64,000 nucleotides of DNA from Vibrio sp. 10N.286.49.B3 (GTDB lineage Bacteria; Pseudomonadota; Gammaproteobacteria; Enterobacterales; Vibrionaceae), in contig NZ_MCUV01000001.1 of NCBI RefSeq assembly GCF_002873395.1, positions 310,001 through 374,000 on the forward strand, written 5' to 3'. Below, one piece after another: positions 8,806 to 17,818 of the stretch (positions are counted from its first letter, which is position 1; the number at the start of each line of letters is the position of its first letter). Under the pieces are notes generated by a model that was not told the DNA's origin, searched no databases, and saw nothing but the letters and a program-made list of their open reading frames with translations. The translations under genes were made by a program, and so were the position numbers.

Positions 8806-9679
8806 CGGCCATCATCCTCATAATTCCTGGAGCTGTGATCAAAATAACAACCGGGATCATGATGAATAATACTAACGGTATCGACATCTTGGCTGACAAT
8901 TGACCAATTTTCTCTTCGATATCCAACATTTGCACTTCACGGATATCTTTAGCAAGCGTCGTCAGGACATGATAAATCGAAGTCCCATACTGCAAACTTT
9001 GCTTTAACGTCATCACAAAACTGCGCATCTCATTGGAAATAATCGTTGCGTACAGTTCATCCAGCGCTTTATCTAAACCAACAATTCTGGCTCTATCGGT
9101 GGTTTTATTCAGCATGTGCGAAAGATCTTTATCAAAACTTGCCATCTCTTTACCCAAATAACTCATCGACGACTCAATCGTCATCCCGGTTTGCACGCAG
9201 ACTGCCATTAAATCCAGTAGATAAGGCAGTTGCTTGGAAATTTTACGCGTTAATGCCTTAGCCTTTGATGCCAGAAAAGCGTCGGGGGCCAAAATACAAA
9301 TCATCAACCAAATGGCAAAAGCAATCATCACATTATTAGCCGATAACCATTGCTCTTGATGAATAAAATAGAGCCCAACTAGACCGCCAAGCAGGCTGAT
9401 ATATTTTAACGGGATATAATATTTAGCGTATTTAAAGTGATAAAAACCCGCAGCATAAAACTTTTTAAACACCTCTTCCTCATTACTGGTAAAGGCGCGA
9501 GTAATGGCAAATAATATCACATCTAAGAATGGCTTTTTCTGCTGCTCTTTCTTATCACCAACAAAGTTATCAAAGTGTTGGCGTCTCTGAATACGGTTAA
9601 AAATCTGGCTAAGCAAGATAAAAAAACCAGCAACTATAAAAACCAAGCAAAGAAAAATTGTGTGTTGTTCAGTTAACAT
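8798..9679 (-). CDS. tadC: TadC inner-membrane platform protein
   Basis: A 293-residue type II secretion F-domain protein. There is an N-terminal helix at about 7-25, two closely spaced helices at about 85-125, the cytoplasmic F domain with the conserved 'MAVCVQTGMTIESSM' segment, and a final helix near the C-terminus (PLVLFIMIPVVILITAPG). With TadB it forms the membrane platform driven by the TadA ATPase. Its start codon touches the stop of tadB. Confidence 0.9.
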   Translation of the reverse strand: MLTEQHTIFLCLVFIVAGFFILLSQIFNRIQRRQHFDNFVGDKKEQQKKPFLDVILFAITRAFTSNEEEVFKKFYAAGFYHFKYAKYYIPLKYISLLGGLVGLYFIHQEQWLSANNVMIAFAIWLMICILAPDAFLASKAKALTRKISKQLPYLLDLMAVCVQTGMTIESSMSYLGKEMASFDKDLSHMLNKTTDRARIVGLDKALDELYATIISNEMRSFVMTLKQSLQYGTSIYHVLTTLAKDIREVQMLDIEEKIGQLSAKMSIPLVLFIMIPVVILITAPGIMRMMADV

Positions 9680-10599
9680 TAGTCCACCGCCTTCATTAGT
9701 TTCCAGACAATAAATATCCCGATGGCTTCACTGCAAATTACGTAATAGAGAATCGGTCGCCCACTGGGGTTAAACATCACGTACTCAAAATTTTCTGGGC
9801 TTAAATACTGCAAGATAAATAAGAAGAAAAAGGGAATCGCAGCGACAATTTTCACCGAAGCACGCGCTTCCGAGGTCATCGAAAATTTCTTTTTTTCAAC
9901 CGAGCGCGCCATAAACATCAAGCGATTTAATTGCGTCATCACCTCTTTCAATTGCCCACCGCGATTCATATTGGCGCGCAGGGTAATAACAAAAAATTGA
10001 AAAGAAGAATAAGGAAAACGGCGGCAAGATTTACGAAACACACTGTCAGGCGTTTCACCAATTTGTAAACGTTCGCCCATTTTCTTAAACTCTTTGCCCA
10101 CTTCCGAGTCCAGTGAACTGCCGACAAACATAATCGCATGCATAATACTTTCACCGGCACTGACCGCACTGGTTAACATATTTAATGCATCAGGAAAAGA
10201 TTCCTCAAATTGCTTTTTCTCACGCTTTTGCAACCACATAACTCCCCATATTGCCGCGAGAATATTAAAGGCAATAATGGCCACCAACCAATGGGTTTGA
10301 ATAAACATACGATTGAGATAATTGGCCGCAATGGTCGCAACAACAAAGTATATGGCAACTTTTATTAGCGCCATTGAACCAAGTTGTCGCAAAATGTTAT
10401 TCCAATAACGCTCAACCTTCTGTGAAAAGGTTTCTGCAGTTAAACTTTGCATATTAACTGCTTGTTTATCCGTATCCATGGAGTCAACAAAAACGGTTTT
10501 ATTCATCTCTTCTAAGTAATGATTCCCTGCCTTTTGGTCACGGCGTGATGCCCAAAATAGTAAACCACCGCCCAATATTAATGCTAGCCAATAGATCAT
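9679..10599 (-). CDS. tadB: TadB inner-membrane platform protein
   Basis: A 306-residue partner of TadC with the same design. There is one N-terminal helix, a helix pair at about 80-125, an F domain containing 'FPDALNMLTSAVSAGESIMHA' and 'SFQFFVITLRANMNRGGQLKEV', and C-terminal helices. The 'SAVSAGES' and 'RGGQL' elements are hallmarks of the TadB/T2SSF family. It overlaps tadA by 4 bases. Confidence 0.9.
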   Translation of the reverse strand: MIYWLALILGGGLLFWASRRDQKAGNHYLEEMNKTVFVDSMDTDKQAVNMQSLTAETFSQKVERYWNNILRQLGSMALIKVAIYFVVATIAANYLNRMFIQTHWLVAIIAFNILAAIWGVMWLQKREKKQFEESFPDALNMLTSAVSAGESIMHAIMFVGSSLDSEVGKEFKKMGERLQIGETPDSVFRKSCRRFPYSSFQFFVITLRANMNRGGQLKEVMTQLNRLMFMARSVEKKKFSMTSEARASVKIVAAIPFFFLFILQYLSPENFEYVMFNPSGRPILYYVICSEAIGIFIVWKLMKAVD

Positions 10600-11885
10600 A
10601 AGTGTTGCCCTCGAATAAAGGCGCTGTTTAGCTTCTCTTCTAAACCAAAAAAACGGGCTTTTTCAACTAGGACTGAGCGCTGCATCAAACCGGCGGTCAT
10701 AAAACTGCCCTTCACTTTCCCATCGCCATTTTCATTCTGTTTTGAAGAAGGATGAAACTTAAATATCTCTTCTAACACCACATTGCTGCCCTCAAGCCCT
10801 ACGACTTCAGAAATGCTCATCACCTTACGGCTACCATCATGCAAACGGCTGATTTGAATCACTACATCCACTGCGCTGACAATCGTGCGACGAATCGCAT
10901 CTAAGGGTAAATTATTGGTGGCCATCATCACCATGGCTTCTACACGTGCCAGCGCATCTCTCGGCGTATTGGCGTGCAAGGTCGACATCGAACCATCATG
11001 ACCAGTGTTCATCGCTTGCAGCATTTCAAACGCTTCACCACCACGACACTCACCGACAATAATGCGATCGGGACGCATACGCAGAGAGTTAATCACCAGG
11101 TCGCGCTGATCCACCGCGCCATTACCTTCGATCCCCGCTTTACGTGTCTCTAGACGTACTACATGCGGTTGCTGTAGCTTCAATTCCGCCGCATCTTCTA
11201 TGGTGACAATACGCTCATTTTCTGAAATATATTGCGATAAGGCATTGAGCATGGTGGTTTTACCCGAACCCGTACCGCCAGAGATGAGTATATTTAATCG
11301 ACAACGGGCAATAATCATCATCACCTGGCACATCTCAGGGCTCATAGCGCCAAATTCAACCAACTTAGGCAGATCAATACTGTGCTTTTTAAACTTTCGA
11401 ATCGAAATGGATGTGCCGTCGATGGCAATGGGAGGAACAACAATATTGACACGACTGCCATCGGCAAGACGCGCATCACAGGTTGGCTGCGAGTCATCAA
11501 CTCGACGGCCAACACGGGTAGCAATGCGTTTGGCTATTTGCAATAACTGCTCTTCATTAATAAAGTGAATCGAGGATTTTTCAACCATTCCACCACGCTC
11601 AATAAAGACATTTTTATGACCATTAATCATGATGTCACTGATTGAGTCATCGTCCATTAAGGTTTGCAGTGGGCCCAAACCCAACAGTTCATCAACCAAG
11701 CTTGTAACAAAGTCAGCCCGTACAATGGTGGCAACCGATAAACCTTCACGCTCAATAAGTAAATCAATCGCTTTGGCAAGTTGCTTACTTAACTGTTCAC
11801 GAGATAAAGTATTAACCGCCTCAGCTTCCAGTGCTTCAAAGATTTGGTCACGGATAGAGATAAATATCGATTTCGATTGGTCCAT
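10596..11885 (-). CDS. tadA: TadA (CpaF) pilus assembly ATPase
   Basis: A 429-residue secretion ATPase of the CpaF branch. All the expected motifs are visible: Walker A GGTGSGKT at 203-210, the Asp box around 226-236 ([10 protein letters not shown]), Walker [12 protein letters not shown] at 274-284, and the His box [12 protein letters not shown] at 295-306. The N-terminal domain carries '[20 protein letters not shown]'. As a cytoplasmic hexamer it would hydrolyse ATP to drive polymerisation and possibly retraction of the Flp pilus. It lies one base after tadZ and overlaps tadB by 4 bases. Confidence 0.95.
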   Translation of the reverse strand: MDQSKSIFISIRDQIFEALEAEAVNTLSREQLSKQLAKAIDLLIEREGLSVATIVRADFVTSLVDELLGLGPLQTLMDDDSISDIMINGHKNVFIERGGMVEKSSIHFINEEQLLQIAKRIATRVGRRVDDSQPTCDARLADGSRVNIVVPPIAIDGTSISIRKFKKHSIDLPKLVEFGAMSPEMCQVMMIIARCRLNILISGGTGSGKTTMLNALSQYISENERIVTIEDAAELKLQQPHVVRLETRKAGIEGNGAVDQRDLVINSLRMRPDRIIVGECRGGEAFEMLQAMNTGHDGSMSTLHANTPRDALARVEAMVMMATNNLPLDAIRRTIVSAVDVVIQISRLHDGSRKVMSISEVVGLEGSNVVLEEIFKFHPSSKQNENGDGKVKGSFMTAGLMQRSVLVEKARFFGLEEKLNSAFIRGQHL

Positions 11886-11886
11886 A

Positions 11887-13140
11887 TTATCGTCTCCGCA
11901 TTAAACGTTTCATAAACCCACGTTGAGAAAATTTATTGTCTTGCCCCAATAAAAGTGCCGTGATTTTGGTTAAACTCTGGCTGAGCGGGTACTGATGATC
12001 ATAAAGATGGTTACCTTCCAGCACCATTTGATTCAGTTTTGGCTCATGTGGGCAAACCACATCAATTTTTTGACGTATGTATTTTTCAATTTCGTCTTTG
12101 GTCACCGTTGCATATTTTTCTGGCAAGGTGTAATTAAGAATCTTAAAACAGCGCACATTCGATTTGCGTTTGTCCAAGTCACTCAAAAAACGCGTCGCCT
12201 GGCGTAAGCACGACACCGTTGGTTCAATGATTAGCAATAACATTTCACACTCAGTGGCAATATAATCAATATCGGTTTGGCAGTGCGATGAGCTGGACAA
12301 ATCTTCTAAAATAAAGTTACTTTGCACAGCCAGTTCATTGGACAGCGTACGCACATAATCTTTAAGTTCAAACTCATTGAGCTCTTCCGATTCAATCGCC
12401 AGCAGTGACAGCATTTCATTGACTTTTTTGGTCATATTCATCGCATAGGTCACATCGAGGCTATTGGATAGCACCCCAGGTGAGACTGCTTTTTTTTCAA
12501 AGCGGCTTAAGCCCAGTAAAATATCAAGATTGCCACCAGAGAACTGATGATCAACGATGACACAGGAACTATTTTTATTGACCGACAAGTCTGAAGCAAT
12601 TTCTGCCGTCAGCAACGAGGCGCCTACGCCACCTTTTGCTCCCCACACTGCGACTTTTTTTGCTCGGCGGTTTTTTCCTAAACCGCTATTTCTAAATCGG
12701 TTATCATTAACATTAATGATAAAATCAATTAATTCCTGCTTAGATATTGGCCAAAACAGATAATAAAAGCCCATCGCCTTTAAGTTACGGATAGTCGAAA
12801 TGGCATCTTCGCTACCAATCACAACCACAGAAGCGTGGTTAGGCAATAAATGACGGATGCGCTCCATATCTTCGGTCACATTGTCACTGAGATTCAGCTC
12901 AACGATAACAATTTCAATCGTCGATTCACGCACATGCTGCTTGATCTCACTATCGCTATTGTTCAGAATCGCCGGTAAGCTGATCCCTTCAAAACGAAAC
13001 GCTTCTGAAACCAACTCTCGACACTGAGTAGTTTGATTAAACAATACCGAGGTCAGTTTGGTTTCTGCGTCCCCTTCAGCACCTGAGGCGGTGTTGGTGG
13101 TCTCTTTTTTTAATAGATCTACTAAATCAAACATAGGCAT
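11887..13140 (-). CDS. tadZ: TadZ (CpaE) ParA/MinD-like pilus localisation protein
   Basis: A protein of about 417 residues. An N-terminal receiver-like domain (about 30-150) is followed by a ParA/MinD-type ATPase domain. Its P-loop reads KVAVWGAKGGVGASLLTA. The first signature Lys is kept, but the usual second Lys (KGGxGKT/S) is Ala, as in the atypical Walker box described for some TadZ proteins, so ATP binding may work while hydrolysis is doubtful. TadZ places the pilus machine at its cellular site. The ATG at 13140 overlaps the rcpB stop (TGATG); a GTG lies one codon upstream. Confidence 0.88.
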   Translation of the reverse strand: MPMFDLVDLLKKETTNTASGAEGDAETKLTSVLFNQTTQCRELVSEAFRFEGISLPAILNNSDSEIKQHVRESTIEIVIVELNLSDNVTEDMERIRHLLPNHASVVVIGSEDAISTIRNLKAMGFYYLFWPISKQELIDFIINVNDNRFRNSGLGKNRRAKKVAVWGAKGGVGASLLTAEIASDLSVNKNSSCVIVDHQFSGGNLDILLGLSRFEKKAVSPGVLSNSLDVTYAMNMTKKVNEMLSLLAIESEELNEFELKDYVRTLSNELAVQSNFILEDLSSSSHCQTDIDYIATECEMLLLIIEPTVSCLRQATRFLSDLDKRKSNVRCFKILNYTLPEKYATVTKDEIEKYIRQKIDVVCPHEPKLNQMVLEGNHLYDHQYPLSQSLTKITALLLGQDNKFSQRGFMKRLMRRR

Positions 13141-13661
13141 CACTTATTCACGTTATCAGCGTCAAGATAATGATTAAGCATTTTCTCAGGGTTGACCATC
13201 GAACCCCAACGAGCATTATCGGTATAACAACCATTATTCGGTTCACCAAAATGCCCCACTTGCGCATAATCACACACAGAAGCCATCACTTTGTGCACCG
13301 TGGCTTTCACTTCAAAGTCAAAACGCTCACCAAAGCCAGCACTGACCTGTGACACGCTTAGGTTATCTCTATTCACCCCACGCTTTAATAAGTCTTGCTC
13401 TATTTTAGTTGCCCACTTTTGACCTTCTTTGGTGCGCCAATTTAGCTCCACCGTTTGGTTAACAATCACATTCCAATGATCATTAATAAATTGATCGACC
13501 TCTTTTTGTGCCGCTTTTGACTGTTTTGGCTTAACCTTCACTGCCATTGAATAGTGGACGGGAATAACATCCATCTGAGTACCCTGTCTTTCACCGATAT
13601 GCTCTGCGCATCCACTCAACAGTAAAAATAAAACGCCGATACCACTCCATTGTTTAATCAT
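13140..13661 (-). CDS. rcpB: RcpB/CpaD-like Tad outer-membrane lipoprotein
   Basis: A 173-residue lipoprotein (lipobox LLLSGC at residues 13-18). The mature region has the short 'KSAAQKEVDQFINDHWN' helix and a 'GCYTDNARWGSM' segment near the C-terminus, which resembles the end of CpaD-family proteins ('GCATQRNLAAM' type). It is predicted to sit in the outer membrane beside the RcpA secretin. It overlaps rcpA by 4 bases. The symbol rests largely on gene order. Confidence 0.72.
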   Translation of the reverse strand: MIKQWSGIGVLFLLLSGCAEHIGERQGTQMDVIPVHYSMAVKVKPKQSKAAQKEVDQFINDHWNVIVNQTVELNWRTKEGQKWATKIEQDLLKRGVNRDNLSVSQVSAGFGERFDFEVKATVHKVMASVCDYAQVGHFGEPNNGCYTDNARWGSMVNPEKMLNHYLDADNVNK

Positions 13662-14986
13662 TTTTTAAACCCTCCGGTTGCAAGCACTTCATCCGCCCAT
13701 TTTTCACTGGCATGGGTATAGTTTCTCTCCACAGCAAAGAAGCGCTGCAATGTGGTGGTTTTTTGCATCGTCGGCAGTTGAATTTGTGATGGATGAATCG
13801 GTTGTACTAAGTTCACGGTGGCAACAATAATCAACTCGGTCTTGCTGCGTTCGGTACCACTGTTACGAAATAACGCGCCCAGGATAGGGATATCGCCAAT
13901 AAAAGGAATGCGTTGCAGGGTCTCTTTATCTTCGGTATTCAATAGCCCACCTAAGACAAAACTTTGTCCATCGCCAAGCTCAACGGTAGTACGAGCGCGG
14001 CGGGTTTTTAGCGAGGGTAAATTATAGGTTTCATTGGAGTATTGCGTATCTAACGAACTCACTTCTGGCATCAGTGACAGTTTAATTTTGTCATCGTTGA
14101 GCACTTTAGCCATCAGGTCCAGACGGATACCAAACTCTTTATAGATAACATTGGTACCACTATCAACGATGGTCACCACCGGCAACTCGCCACCGACTAA
14201 GAAGCTAGCACTTTCCCCAGAAATCACCGATAAGTTTGGCTCAGCAAGCACTTGCCCTACCGTGTCATCGCCAATAGCGGTAATCACAGAGATGATATCA
14301 GAAGCACTAAAACTGGTCAGTTGGTTAACAAAAACGCCATTGCTATAGCCTGCACTGCCGTATTGAAAACCAACTTGTTCTAAAAAGGAGTGTGATACTT
14401 CAGCTATCGACAGTTTGACATTCACTTGCTTGGTGGTGGCAACTTCAATGTTATTGACAATGCCCTGGAATTGACGACGCTGCATAAACGCAACGGGGCC
14501 CGCCTCTTCCTCACCATCCCAACTAATTTCAGTATTGCTGGCGCTTTTACCCAGCAGTTCACCGACCAAAATATTAATTTCATCTTTTTCTTGCTCAGTG
14601 GAAACCACCCCGCTTAACACGACTTGCTCGCCTAAGTTATAGATGGTCACTTCAGCCAATGGGTATTTCAATTGGATCTGTTGCTGGATATGCAACATGC
14701 TTTTGTTGACCACCAACTTACGACTGGCGAGTGTTTTGCCTTCTTCATTAAAAATCAATAATGAGGTGGTACCAATTTTCTTACCAAAAATGACCACTTT
14801 TTGCTTATCAATCACTTGGTAGTCGGCAATGGTTGGGTCAGAGACAAACACTGAGGTCATCTCTTGTGAAAGGGCGATGGTTCTTGCATCCCCTTCGGCT
14901 AAATTCATGATTCGTTGCGCGTAACTTGATACTGAAAACAGCGCAAGTACCAGGCTTATTCCGATATATTTACTTAGTTGCCACAT
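13658..14986 (-). CDS. rcpA: RcpA (CpaC) outer-membrane secretin of the Tad pilus
   Basis: A 442-residue secretin that forms the outer-membrane channel for the Flp pilus. The signal peptide ends near 'FSVSSYAQ'. An N-terminal pilus-assembly region and a BON-like domain (LGEQVVLSGVVSTEQ) follow. The C-terminal secretin domain contains 'VLAEPNLSVISGESASFLVGG' and ends in 'RIPFIGDIPILGALFR'. The ATG at 14986 is chosen because AAGGA lies five bases before it and a good signal peptide begins there. An earlier in-frame start at 15025 would add 13 residues from within rcpC. Confidence 0.92.
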   Translation of the reverse strand: MWQLSKYIGISLVLALFSVSSYAQRIMNLAEGDARTIALSQEMTSVFVSDPTIADYQVIDKQKVVIFGKKIGTTSLLIFNEEGKTLASRKLVVNKSMLHIQQQIQLKYPLAEVTIYNLGEQVVLSGVVSTEQEKDEINILVGELLGKSASNTEISWDGEEEAGPVAFMQRRQFQGIVNNIEVATTKQVNVKLSIAEVSHSFLEQVGFQYGSAGYSNGVFVNQLTSFSASDIISVITAIGDDTVGQVLAEPNLSVISGESASFLVGGELPVVTIVDSGTNVIYKEFGIRLDLMAKVLNDDKIKLSLMPEVSSLDTQYSNETYNLPSLKTRRARTTVELGDGQSFVLGGLLNTEDKETLQRIPFIGDIPILGALFRNSGTERSKTELIIVATVNLVQPIHPSQIQLPTMQKTTTLQRFFAVERNYTHASEKWADEVLATGGFKK

Positions 14987-14999
14987 AGGTATCCTTGCC

Positions 15000-15809
15000 T
15001 TATCGTATTTGTGCGTCGCTAGCACGAAATTCTGTAATGGATTTAAAGTCTGCTAAAATATCCCCAGCATTGGCTTTTAAATCCGCCGGTTTATAATCAC
15101 CGATGGATTTATGCACTTCCAGTTCAGCAATTCGTCCCGCTACGGTTAATTTCGCCACCTGCTTACGAGTTAGTTCCAATATCAAGTCGACTTTCTCAAC
15201 ATTGTCACTCTTCTCTTCTTTACCGAAGGTTTTCTCGACTTTCAGTACCTTAATGTTCATCAGCACCGGGGCAACCGACAGTTGGCGCTTGCGTTGGTTG
15301 CTGGCATTGGTGACTTCAATCGAGGCGAGTTCTTGTGGTAGGGTCAGAGCTAATACATCAATTAAGGTACCGTTACCAATCACGCCGCCAATGATCGACT
15401 TTGGCTTCACACCAATCGCGAAGGGCACCATGTCTGGGGTAATGATAAAATCGATATATTCAGCATCACGAGGTTGGACCATAGTGTGCGCGAACAGCAG
15501 CGTGCCTTGCGGCGCATCAGTGCGATACACCGCGCCTAAACTAAAGTCAGCCGACATATCTTGATCGACACCAATACGGTGCGCGTCACTTTCCAGCATC
15601 ACTTCTAAGGTAAAGTCGCTGCGCTTAACGTATTGACCCAACTCAACATCTTGATTGATGCGCCATACCTTGAATTTCACTTCTTCAACCACAGGCTCAG
15701 GTGCAACAACGGACTCAACGATTTGCTGACCGGTAAGGTTATTTGCTAGCCCATATAAGCCAACGAGGATAACCAGCCCCGCGATGAGCGTTATTATTTT
15801 TGTTTTCAC
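15000..15809 (-). CDS. rcpC: RcpC (CpaB) pilus assembly protein with SAF domain
   Basis: A 269-residue protein with one N-terminal membrane helix (about 4-24). A SAF/CpaB region follows that includes 'VWRINQDVELGQYVKRSDF' and 'GTLLFAHTMVQPRDAEY', a family typical of Flp pilus assembly. It is expected to link the inner-membrane platform with the secretin in the periplasm. The start is a GTG at 15809 with AGGGAG five bases ahead. It lies 9 bases after tadV and 13 before the rcpA start. Confidence 0.87.
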   Translation of the reverse strand: MKTKIITLIAGLVILVGLYGLANNLTGQQIVESVVAPEPVVEEVKFKVWRINQDVELGQYVKRSDFTLEVMLESDAHRIGVDQDMSADFSLGAVYRTDAPQGTLLFAHTMVQPRDAEYIDFIITPDMVPFAIGVKPKSIIGGVIGNGTLIDVLALTLPQELASIEVTNASNQRKRQLSVAPVLMNIKVLKVEKTFGKEEKSDNVEKVDLILELTRKQVAKLTVAGRIAELEVHKSIGDYKPADLKANAGDILADFKSITEFRASDAQIR

Positions 15810-15818
15810 CTTTTCTCC

Positions 15819-16259
15819 CTATAAGGATGCCGCTATCCCAAATAAACAACCGAGACAAATAGGCACCCCATATGGTACGCCTCGCTGTCTAACTGCTTTT
15901 TCATTACCGCTCCACTTGCCATACAGGTAATACCCTATGCCCATGACACCGCCGATGAAGGTTATTATCACTAGTGTGAGTGGTAAATAGACCGGTGAAA
16001 TCGCTAATGAAAAAGCGGTTAATAGTTTAATATCCCCTGCAGCAATAATTCTAAATATTGTTGCAATAAAGCCAATGATTAATATCGCGCCACTATAAAT
16101 AAGTACTTGCCACTCTTGCTGAGCGACAAACATCATGCTTGACAATATTAACACTAAGCCACACACCAAATTGGATATATGCCGATGCTTGATGTCCATC
16201 ACCGATATATAGATGGAAAGGGTGGCTACGGATAGCCACCATAGTATTAGAAGACTCAT
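15819..16259 (-). CDS. tadV: TadV prepilin peptidase (A24 family)
   Basis: A 146-residue polytopic aspartic protease that cleaves the Flp prepilin and the TadE/F pseudopilins. Both catalytic Asp motifs are present: SVMDIKHRHISN in the first half and IIAAGDIKLLTAF (GxGD-type) in the middle. About four to five hydrophobic helices make up the rest, and the N-terminal methylase domain of large PilD enzymes is absent, as usual for TadV. The ATG at 16259 follows the flp stop (TAATATG), pointing to coupled translation. A GTG at 16290-16292 would add 11 residues and overlap flp. Confidence 0.88.
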   Translation of the reverse strand: MSLLILWWLSVATLSIYISVMDIKHRHISNLVCGLVLILSSMMFVAQQEWQVLIYSGAILIIGFIATIFRIIAAGDIKLLTAFSLAISPVYLPLTLVIITFIGGVMGIGYYLYGKWSGNEKAVRQRGVPYGVPICLGCLFGIAASL

Positions 16260-16260
16260 A

Positions 16261-16494
16261 TTAAGGCGTAGTAGTAGTAGTAGAGCTTCCACCGGTAGTA
16301 GCTTCTTTAATATTGTCTGTTATTGCAGACATAGCGCCCTCTAAGGCTTCTTTTAGGGAGCCATTAAATACCGCCAGTACAATCGCAGATATTGCTACAC
16401 CAATGATTGCGTATTCAATCGCTGTTACGCCGCGTTGGTCTTTTTTAAAGTTTTCAACTGCAAGTTGTGTATTCACATAAAGTTTAGTTAACAT
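16261..16494 (-). CDS. flp: Flp/Fap major pilin subunit
   Basis: A 77-residue prepilin. Cleavage is expected after Gly22 (KKDQRG|VTAIEYAIIG), which puts Glu at +5 and Tyr at +6, the Flp motif. A hydrophobic helix follows. The C-terminus is a short Gly/Ser/Thr tail ending in five Thr and Pro, encoded by an (ACT)n run. It is the first gene of the operon, with AAGGGAAG about six bases before its ATG, so the main promoter should lie just upstream. Confidence 0.95.
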   Translation of the reverse strand: MLTKLYVNTQLAVENFKKDQRGVTAIEYAIIGVAISAIVLAVFNGSLKEALEGAMSAITDNIKEATTGGSSTTTTTP

Positions 16495-16785
16495 ATTGTC
16501 TTCCCTTTTGTTTTAATATAGGACCTATATAAAATAGCATCCTGCCGTAAGTGATATAAACATAGCATTGTCAAATAAAAGGTACAACCAGGCTCATAAT
16601 AGATTATTAGTTTTGAGACAAACAGTATTGGTAATAGATATAACTAACTATAGAGTTAATAGATAATTAGGTAATATAATGAATTAACAGGTAGTTGAAT
16701 TGATATTTTTGTTATTACCGAACAATATAATGATAAATATATCAAAGGATAGTTATATTTATTCAACAACTATGAATAAGATAAT
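16495..16785. other. A+T-rich intergenic region upstream of the Tad operon
   Basis: About 290 bases with no gene, rich in short TA-type repeats (several GATAATTA/TTAGGTAA-like words). It must contain the promoter of the minus-strand flp operon. I looked for a GG-N10-GC sigma-54 element near flp and did not find one, and no convincing sigma-70 pair can be chosen among the many A+T-rich words. Confidence 0.5.
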
Positions 16786-16820
16786 AAAAAGCCCAAATTA
16801 ATTAAATTTTAATTTGGGCT
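16786..16820 (-). terminator. Terminator of the methyltransferase gene
   Basis: An 11-bp perfect stem (16790-16800 with 16810-16820, AGCCCAAATTA) has a 9-base loop and is followed on the minus strand by a T run. It lies about 50 bases beyond the stop of the methyltransferase gene and ends the unit that starts at the pseudouridine synthase. Confidence 0.85.
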
Positions 16821-16867
16821 ACATATATTGACCTAACTCACGAGATGTCAGTTTATCTGTCTTATAT

Positions 16868-17818
16868 TTAAGACTTCTGAAATAATAAAACTTTTAAACA
16901 AGAATCAGAATCGGTATCAATAAATTCAGCAGGATTTTGCAATCGCGATTTATATTCAATTTGTGACGCATCTCTCATCATTGAGTCGACTAAAAAGCTT
17001 GCTTCGACCATTGGCGAATTGACACAAGCCAAAACCTGACCATTGTCAGTTAATAAATCCGGTAAACGACGTAAAATTTTGCTGTAATCTTTGGTTAATG
17101 CAAAGCTGCCTTTTTGAAAAGAAGGCGGATCAATGATAATTAACTCGTATGGACCACCTTTCTTTATCTTACCCCAAGACTTAAAGATATCATAGCCTAG
17201 AAAGTCCACACTACGCATATCATGCTCATTTAAGCGATGATTATCGCGCCCTGTATTCAGAGCGCCACGTGCCATATCGACATTAACTACCTTTTTTGCC
17301 CCACCAGCGATGGCTGCCACAGAGAATCCGCAGGTATAAGCAAACAGATTTAATACTTTTGCCCCATCACTGTTGGCTTTAACCCAATCACGACCATTGC
17401 GCATATCAAGGAAAAGACCAAAGTTCTGATTACGACCAATTTTTAACTGATATTTCAAGCCGCTTTCAACGACAACGGGCGCATCATCTAGCTCACCCCA
17501 TATCACCTCACAAGGCGAACCTTCCAGATAGCGCGATTGAATTACAATACTGGTTGGTTGCTTCTCAAGCCAATAGGGTTGCTCGGAAAGCTCTTGTAAA
17601 CCCTTAACTAGTTGCTGCTTAAAAGCGTCATCGACCTCTTTAAAAACGGTGATTAACAGTTGCCCTTGTAACCAGTCACAGGTGATCTGCTCTAACCCTG
17701 GCCAATAACGACCACGACCATGAAATAGACGGCGCACTTCATTGGGCGCTGCAGGAATTTGCTCTTCTAAGTGAGTGAAGAAAGTGTGTAACGCGCTTGC
17801 TTGCATAATCGTTCTCAT
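16868..17818 (-). CDS. RlmI/RlmK-like SAM-dependent rRNA methyltransferase
   Basis: A 316-residue class I methyltransferase. The SAM-binding motif I is 'VLNLFAYTCGFSVAAIAGGA', motif II 'VVNVDMARGAL', and the catalytic motif IV 'IIIDPPSF'. These closely follow the RlmI/RlmK group of 23S rRNA methyltransferases, but the N-terminal PUA domain of RlmI is missing and a different 90-residue N-terminus is present, so the substrate is uncertain. The ATG at 17818 overlaps the stop of the pseudouridine synthase gene (TAATG), so the two RNA-modification genes form one operon. Confidence 0.8.
   Translation of the reverse strand: MRTIMQASALHTFFTHLEEQIPAAPNEVRRLFHGRGRYWPGLEQITCDWLQGQLLITVFKEVDDAFKQQLVKGLQELSEQPYWLEKQPTSIVIQSRYLEGSPCEVIWGELDDAPVVVESGLKYQLKIGRNQNFGLFLDMRNGRDWVKANSDGAKVLNLFAYTCGFSVAAIAGGAKKVVNVDMARGALNTGRDNHRLNEHDMRSVDFLGYDIFKSWGKIKKGGPYELIIIDPPSFQKGSFALTKDYSKILRRLPDLLTDNGQVLACVNSPMVEASFLVDSMMRDASQIEYKSRLQNPAEFIDTDSDSCLKVLLFQKS

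Noticed and set aside
13640-15100. Long frames on the plus strand inside the Tad operon
   Set aside because: They are shadows of rcpA and rcpC: no ribosome-binding sites, atypical composition, and fully overlapped by well-recognised genes.
16495-16570. Sigma-54 promoter for the flp operon
   Set aside because: GG and GC pairs are present but separated by about 6 bases, not 10.
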